Source: Chalara sp. BL73
Lineage: Eukaryota > Ascomycota > Leotiomycetes > Helotiales
Direction: 5' to 3'
DNA length: 64,000 nucleotides
NCBI GenBank assembly: GCA_918026815.1
Contig: CAKJVC010000068.1
Coordinates: 1,550,001-1,614,000, forward strand
This document shows positions 57,481 to 64,000 of the stretch, piece by piece. Both the position numbers and the translations under genes were made by a program. How positions within the stretch are numbered: the first letter of the stretch is position 1; the number at the start of each line of letters is the position of its first letter. The notes under the pieces are model-generated. The model was not told where the DNA came from and did not search any database. It saw only the letters and a list, made by a program, of their open reading frames with translations.

Positions 57481-59025
57481 TTTGGCATGTAAAGGCGTTA
57501 CACAATCATATCGCTCCGTCATTTGTCTCAGATCTCGGCTTCTAGGAAGAGATTTGAAAACAAATCCCAGCGAATGGTACTGAAAACAAGCATGTGGTGG
57601 CAACATCTTTGCCTCCGTGGCTTGTTTATGTATCACGCGGGATTGACGGAGCGACGCGAATTATGCATATTCTTGAGCATTGCAAGGCTGCAGAGTGCTC
57701 TCTTAGGGTACATACCTAGAAGTGACCATGTCAGCAGAGAAGGATTTGTACCAATGCTTAAGCCACTTTGTGGTGTTGTTCAACAAAGCCAGATTTTAAG
57801 GAAAACACATCGTCGGAAATGTTTTGCTCACCACCTTTCAAGTCGTATGTGCCTACCAGAGTACTGCTTTCTCGTTCTGGTAATTTCAGACGATACTATA
57901 GAAACCGATAGGAGAAATCTACGCTTTATCTATTCTCGAAAGTTAGATTTAGGACTCATGTAAGATTCAGCGCAGCACTGAGATCAAATGATTGCTGTCT
58001 GGTTAAATGAAAATCTTGAATCCGCTTTAATTGTGACAGTTTGACACATATTTCTGACCTCTTTTTTTATTGAGACAAATATCCCTCTTAATGGTATATT
58101 GTTGTTCTATCAACGTCTACAATCGGAAAGATTGGCTTTCAGCTTCGGGATGCTTACCGACTTTTTCAATGTTACACCAGAGGTTTATTTTCAGGTCTAA
58201 TATTCATCCGCTGATACAACCGAAAGCACGAACCATGTCTGCGCCATGAGCTGGAAAACATGAGGTTCCCCCTAGCTAGATCTGCCTTTGGATCCCTGCC
58301 GCTTAACTTATACCTATGAGCCTTCGAAGTTACACCACAAACTTTTGGCTTATCCAGTCATACTTGGATTGTTTCTCTTTATGACTCGAATGTCACCCAA
58401 CACGGCGGCTGAACATCCTCCGACACTGTCTTTTCTACGAGTATGAATGGAGTATATCATTGGATTACTGAATAGCGCCATTTCTTGATGAGTCAATAAG
58501 TATATGTCGTGTGAATGTATATAAATTGATATTACTAACTTCCGGCTATATTTCTAACAGCAGACTCCTTGCAATCTGCTAGGGAGCAATGCTTCGGATG
58601 AGAGAATATCCGGTGACCAAACTCTCGATGATCGTCTCGCCTGCTTGGCGAGTTTTCTTTGTTGTAAGAAAACAGGTTTATGTCTTCACGATGGCGGCTT
58701 TCTTAAAGAAAGCAAGTGGTTTGAGACACTACAGGAGCCACGCAGCTTTCACAAAAATGATGGCTAGGATTAGTGTGTATGGTTGAGTGATTCTAGTTCT
58801 CTTAGGTACATCACACATGTTTTACAGCCTCGATCTGGATCTAATCATTATTTGCCATTGTTCCTTAAACTCTAGCTAGCTGGTGTAAATCATATCATTC
58901 GTGTGTGACTACGCTTTGGCGATTACTATTTGGCGCAAAGCGTATAAATTCGAAGGCTTCTGCGCTGAGTGTCATTTCTTCATTGCATCGTCATATATCT
59001 GAGCGCAGAATCAAATATTTCAGAC
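57481..59025. other. Intergenic stretch
   Basis: About 1.5 kb without a supported gene. A 146-codon frame at 57523-57963 overlaps the 3' end of the previous gene's transcript and has no protein-like pattern. Confidence 0.45.
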
Positions 59026-60364
59026 ATGTTTATAGTGGGCCACTCAACTATACTTCTCTGGATCCTCTATCCGCTCTTGGCAACTGCATTTCGAGCATTA
59101 CCAAAGTTGGAACGTCGAGGTCCAGTATGTACCGACTTCAAAATTCCGGTCACTGCTTCTGCTCCGACACGGATTCTTTCTTCTCCGCCTGTTAACCTTG
59201 CTAATCCCACAGTTTTTGTGGACTACCTCACTAGCCAGGCCGGGGCAGCAGCTGGTATTGTCCTCGGCGCTGCTGGAACTCAACTTACCTCTGGCACATA
59301 TAACATTGCAATGCGTTACTGTGCTCCAGAAGTCTACAATGCTTCACGCGCCAACACTATCCAATATCTTCAGCATGCTATCACCAACACTAAGGATTAT
59401 TGGAATGGTTTGACGTTTCCCAATGGCTATATGGGTAATCTTTATTCGTGGATCGCCTACGCCAGCTCTCAAGGTTATCCAACTCTTTCCGTCGACAATC
59501 TGGGCAGTGGTGCTTCAGATCGGCCAAATGGCTTGCTTATTACGCAACAGACATTACAGGTGGAGATCATCCACCAAATAATCACAATGCTTCGACACGG
59601 CGCAATCCCGAATCCGGTGCTCTCTGGCAAGCAGTTCAACAAGGTCATATATGCGGGTTCGTTCTGCTTTTTGTGTTCATACCTTGAAATATATTGATGT
59701 GTTAGCATGGCAGGTCACTCTTACGGCTCCATATGTGGCAATGCTATCGCCACACATCATCCAGAAGATATAGACGCATTCATCTATACTGGCTACTCTG
59801 GTGATTTCATCGGTGGCCTAGGTCCTCTCTCTGCAGGTGTTGCAAGTAAGTTGGACAACCAGCAACTCAATACTATACAAAGTACGTCTCTAACCTAGTA
59901 CTACAGTTCCCGCCGCCCTTGCAATGCCTCTACGCTATGGCTATCTGGCTCTCCAGCCTTTATACCTAGCTCAATCGGTTGAAGAAGGACGGCGTATAGC
60001 TCTCTATACTAATGTTGGAGGCTATGATCCTAATATTGTTCACTATGACTTCGTGAACGAAGGGACTGTCGCAGTGGGTGAACTAGTTACCCTATTTTAT
60101 GGCCTCCGGTCGGCAGATGATTTCCAAGGCGACATTCTAGTCATCACTGGAAAACAAGATGCGATTTGTTGCAACCGGGTACCAATGCCTGATTGTGGAA
60201 GCGGCCCAAGCAGCATTCCAGAGCAGGCAAGGGCCTTCTTCCCTGCTGCAAGAAACTATACGACTTATATCCCGGATAAAACGGGACACAGCCCGAATTT
60301 ACATGATAGCGCTCCAAGAAGTTTTGTGGTTGCTCATGAGTACTTGGCGGCGAGAGGCTACTGA
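59026..60364 (+). CDS. Secreted alpha/beta hydrolase
   Basis: Exons 59026-59656, 59714-59845 and 59907-60364 splice in phase to 406 residues. The second intron (61 nt, GTAAGT..CTAAC..ACAG) was chosen over a GTACGT donor that would leave only 25 nt. The N-terminus has a hydrophobic segment of about 20 residues (ILLWILYPLLATAF), probably a signal peptide, though a membrane anchor is possible. The nucleophile elbow GHSYG places Ser213; the first intron falls just before it. Likely acid Asp339 in TGKQDAICC and base His382 in DKTGHSPNLH complete the triad. Cys pairs fit a secreted enzyme. Substrate unknown; relatives are annotated only as AB-hydrolase-1 proteins. Confidence 0.88.
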
Positions 60365-61805
60365 GCAGTTAGACGAGATTTGTTGGTTTGAGATTCCATG
60401 ATGGTTCAAATTCTTTTCATTTTTCTCTCAATTATGCAAAGATTGGAAGGGATTAATCTCGCGTACTTTTGATATTTCGAAATCTCCTCAATTCTGTTTG
60501 ACGTTTTATCAGCCATGACTTCGAGTTTCCTCATGTAGTCTAGTTTCGTGTTGCTCCTGCACCTAGCTGATGCTTATGTCAAGTAATTTTTAACCATGAT
60601 ATGATATGATTCCATGTGTATTGTAAGCTGAATGACACTCCCTCTCTACACCAGAAAATTTAGGGCCGTTTCAGAGCCTCTGGTCTGCTCTGCGGACCAA
60701 AAGACATGGGGGCTGCGTGGGAAAATTACCACTGCCGTGGGGAAGTTGGTTAGAGTAGGCTTGGCAGTAGATGTCTTCCCGTGTAGCCGGGTAGCGTGCC
60801 ACTATCTGGCTAGGGTTTCGACGCCATATTCCCATATTCTCCATATGATCCATGCCGCCACATTGTGCTGTACATGGGTCGAAGCTAGACATTTTGGGGG
60901 TAAGCAACAGACTCATTCACATTCTTTTCCAATGACGTTCTCTTCTGCTTCGTGCTCAAGAAATGGAAGGAATGAAGCTTTGTTCATTCCCAATCTTTTC
61001 TTGCAATCTTCATTAGGATTTTTCAAGATTTTGCGGCGCAGCTCTGGAGGAAGCATTTCCCCTTTTGGTCTTCGTGTTGTAGATGAAGGTAACATACTCC
61101 TTCAGTGCAGGCATTAGTCTTGTTCCGAGAGGATGCACTTGCGTCTAGCTAACCCTCGAAGATACAGGCCTAGGATGAAGCGGCAACAAGAAGAGAAAGG
61201 CATTCTTAAACTTTTCAATTAAAATTTATCAAATAAGCAAAAATAATTTTTTAGAGCGTGATGACTGCTGACTTCCTAGGTGCTTGTTGCCAAGACCCAG
61301 TAGGCTATTAGTAATAAATCCTTCTTTTTAAATACCCGAATTCCTTATAGTCGAGTAAGCAGTATTTCGATCATGATAAATAAATCAGACGATAATAAAT
61401 AGTCGTTGGTATCTTGGTATCTTCCACCGAACATTTTCATGGACTGTTGTGTAGTATTGGAAATTAGTTTTGCCTCTTGAAGTGGCGGCGATGTTGGAGC
61501 ACTTTCTATTGGTGAAATCATTTTCCAGAATAGGAGTTTGTAGCCACGCCTACCACAACAGCACGCGGCTCAAAGCAACCTTACTGACTCGTATTCATAT
61601 TCTGTATAACTATCAAAGTAATAATAGACTGTAAAAGGGGCAAATGTGGATCAAAATCTATCGCCAAGCCTGTATATTATGTTACTAAGCACTCACGCCA
61701 GCCAGCAAGCCAGGGTGGAGTGGCTCTATTTACCTCCTCCTCGTCGTCGAAATCGTCGAGCACAGTCATCTTACTAAGGAATTCAAGTTAAGCTTTTTTA
61801 TCACG
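60365..61805. other. Intergenic, upstream of the transcription-factor gene
   Basis: 1.4 kb without coding signal. The 61200-61400 part is AT-rich. Confidence 0.45.
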
Positions 61806-63587
61806 ATGGCTGATTCCGACAAGAAAGATCTAAACTCCAGTCCATCAGCAACAGATGATGGAGGAATGCAATTTGTGAATCTGTTCGGAACGCCTAAGAA
61901 CAACAAGGAAAAAGCAAGATTTGTGCGCTCGCATGTTATGCGATTAGTCCGAAAGAGACGCGGGGAGACATTATTAAGGGAAACAAAATTGGATATTTTG
62001 CCAGCACCGAAGAAATCTCCAGCAAAAGCTTCATCAAAAGCCAGGAAACAGCCATTACTGGAGCAGAGTATCATATCAAGAGCTTCCTCCCGCTCACCAC
62101 GAACACCACTGCAAGATTTGAGTTCGCTGAGGGATATTGGAGGACCCCCGAGATCGGAAACTATAGATGATGCTGACCATAACATACTCATCATCTCACC
62201 ACCATGGCAAGCATTACCGATATCCTCAACAGACTCAGCGGATACCTTACCTCGAGGAGATTCAGAATTTTTCGACGCACCTCCTGCGATTGTCACGCCG
62301 GGCTTCCAGCACTGGTTGACATCATGTAATACTAAGTCAGAAGTTGGAGATGCCGCAGCTGACCAGTTAACAGCAGATCCCCGAGAAGCTCAGTCCTCTT
62401 TCGAGGAGGCATATTCAAACTTTCCGTTTCTGGGAGCTAATAGCAGCTGTAATCTCTCCGATATCACGCTAAGTCCTACCAGAACAAGCAATGATATAGA
62501 TTATTTGGCAAAAGGGTTGCACCAGAATCTACGACGCCCGGCTCTCGGACACCAATCTGGCGGAAATGCCATTGAGAGTGACGAGACAACGATTGCGGCA
62601 TTTGCTTGTCACACGAATCTAGAGGTAAGCTGGATCTACCTTTGTCAATACATATACTGAGAAGTCACAGAGCTTGCATGGGAACAGCAGTAGTGCCTAT
62701 GCGTGCATGGAGGAATTAAAGTCTCTTGTCGAAATCAAAGGAGGCATCGGCGCTTTAAATGAAAGCCTTCGCAGGCTAGTACAATGGCAAGCTCAACATG
62801 TCCCACGCAATGACCGAATTAATCATTTCTCAGGATCGATCTCTGCCATGCTACGAGATGGCAGTTGCAGCCGTCATTCCCCTATGTTGCCTTTCCAAAT
62901 ATTCCACATCTATCCGATTATACATTTGAAAGGGATGCTAATGCGACCCAATGCCTCGGAGATCGTATAACGAACACTGCGATACTCTCAGGCTACTCCG
63001 ATCTTATTCCCGTTCTAGAAAGTCTGCACGAGCTTACACTATTTCTCGAATTCCCGCACCCAGATAAAGTTCACCTCTTACACGGTGTTAGTTATGTCGA
63101 CCACGTCTATATCTCAGAGTACCGAAATTTGATGATGATGGCCTATTTCCGATCTACTCCTCTTCCAAGTACATCCAGTTCCTTCAATGACATATCCATA
63201 CTCCCTCTGGTATTCCAGGCCTTAATGCTATTTATATACACAAACATTCGTCTCACTCTAGTTGATGCGCCAATCCGCTGCATCTTGGTTGATCGAATTC
63301 ACTGCTCACTTTCCTCTTTGCCAACGAGGACACTGCACTCTTTATTTCAGGCCTTTCCATATGAGATGATGTGGATCTTTTTCCTTACAGGCTCTGCGGC
63401 TCTTAGGCATGAGGACAGAACATACTTTGTTGATCATTTAAAGTGGATGTGTGGGGAATTGGCCTGCGACGACTGGGATGAGGTGGAGGCCGAGCTACGG
63501 CGATTTCTCTGGATTCATACTCTATATCTGGAACGGTGTAAAGACCTATGGACAGATATCGATAGTCAGGTCAGCAGGAGGGCTTGA
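61806..63587 (+). CDS. Fungal-specific transcription factor-type protein with a GC-AG intron
   Basis: Exons 61806-62624, 62671-62786 and 62834-63587 give 562 residues. The start FVNLFGTPKNNKEKARFVRS followed by HVMRLVRKRR is the F-V-N plus basic-stretch opening of a fungal factor class without a Zn cluster. The C-terminal regulatory domain has YLAKGLHQNLRR, VEIKGGIGALNESLRR, then VQWIDLCHATRWQLQPSFP. The conserved W-x-D block only forms if the second intron uses a GC donor (GCAAGC at 62787) and the TCAG acceptor at 62833; every GT donor tried breaks the frame or removes the block. It should be nuclear; targets unknown. It resembles the factor at 35262-37164 in class but not closely in sequence. 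Confidence 0.8.
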
Positions 63588-64000
63588 CAGAACCAACACT
63601 AGATTCTAGTGTTTTCTTTTATTCAAAGTATCTCTAAAAAAATTCGCCACTTGATTCTAAAGACGGGCGAAAGTCATGTGAGTCGTCTTTAGATGATTCA
63701 GCGAAGTACACTCAAGGACCAGTCAAACCTTTTCACCAACTTCTGCTCGCTTGGTCCAATGCTTGGACAAAATGGCAAAAGACAGATGGGGCAGCAGGAA
63801 AGATACGCGCTATAGAAATGTGGCACAATCTGTTATGACAAGGCAACATATCATTGGTTATCCCGTATTTTTGCTTTCGTACAAAAAGGAAAGATAGAAA
63901 CAGTAGAATAAATGGCAGGCGGACCTGTCATTGAGGAAGAGAGTTCGTACATATGCTACCTAGACGAAGCGGATTGGAAATATGGATGGGACTAAGACTT
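63588..64000. other. Right-edge non-coding sequence
   Basis: 413 bp after the last stop codon: 3' UTR and spacer. Nothing else visible. Confidence 0.5.

Noticed and set aside
57523..57963. 146-codon frame downstream of the 2EXR gene
   Set aside because: Cys/Arg/Leu-rich, overlaps the probable 3' UTR, and has no motif.
62779..62833. Frameshift in the transcription factor at 61806-63587
   Set aside because: At first the GT donor at 62779 made the gene look broken. The GC donor at 62787 restores both frame and conserved block, so no lesion is needed.

Overview
The window is chromosomal DNA of a filamentous ascomycete. I infer Leotiomycetes/Helotiales from the general gene set, but the sequence does not prove this. 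Reasons for a fungus: many short spliceosomal introns (about 47-67 nt, mostly GTAAGT-like donors, CTAAC/CTGAC-like branch sites and YAG acceptors) and families known mainly or only from fungi (a Ppo-type fatty-acid dioxygenase, Pga2, an Nst1 relic, fungal-specific transcription factors, 2EXR proteins). One AT-rich block also carries the dinucleotide signature of repeat-induced point mutation (RIP). I rebuilt the exon structure of most genes by hand; joins that could not be settled are marked.

Layout. (1) 1-1700, minus: 5' part of a Ppo/linoleate diol synthase gene running off the left edge. (2) 1.7-14.4 kb: gene-poor. It holds a possible gene relic (2.4-3.4 kb), a small GRGGYN-repeat gene (5.0-5.2 kb), a hairpin at 11.8 kb, and a doubtful mitochondrial-type ORF (13.8-14.2 kb). 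(3) 14.4-20.5 kb: compact core block with MHF1/CENP-S (three exons, minus) diverging from PGA2 (plus), then an 892-residue Arg/Ser-rich protein with a Cys-rich C-terminal domain, then a 211-residue protein of unknown function. (4) 20.5-25.4 kb: relic-rich stretch with a short 2EXR-type ORF, a broken partial copy of NST1, and a probably damaged ubiquitin-like-domain gene. (5) 26.4-28.8 kb: an SDR oxidoreductase and a calcineurin-like phosphoesterase that lacks two expected metal ligands. (6) 32.7-37.2 kb: a YAP-type bZIP factor and a fungal-specific transcription factor, convergent across a G-rich 1.9-kb spacer. (7) 38.0-45.3 kb: a nine-exon family-2 glycosyltransferase whose third intron holds a complete 3.8-kb hAT-like element with an 8-bp target duplication, internally degraded in a RIP-like way. 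(8) 47.0-48.7 kb: a membrane-anchored GH16 enzyme, divergent from the glycosyltransferase. (9) 49.6-51.7 kb: a seven-helix receptor-like protein. (10) 51.7-64 kb: sparse, with a 2EXR protein, a secreted alpha/beta hydrolase, and a fungal-specific transcription factor with a GC-AG intron.

Functional links are modest. The GT2 and GH16 genes are a head-to-head pair that plausibly both act on cell-wall or surface glycans. MHF1 and PGA2 share a 418-bp bidirectional promoter. I saw no secondary-metabolite cluster, CRISPR array, rRNA or convincing tRNA. The most informative structure is the hAT-like insertion, which enlarged one intron of the glycosyltransferase to 4.0 kb but left every exon open.
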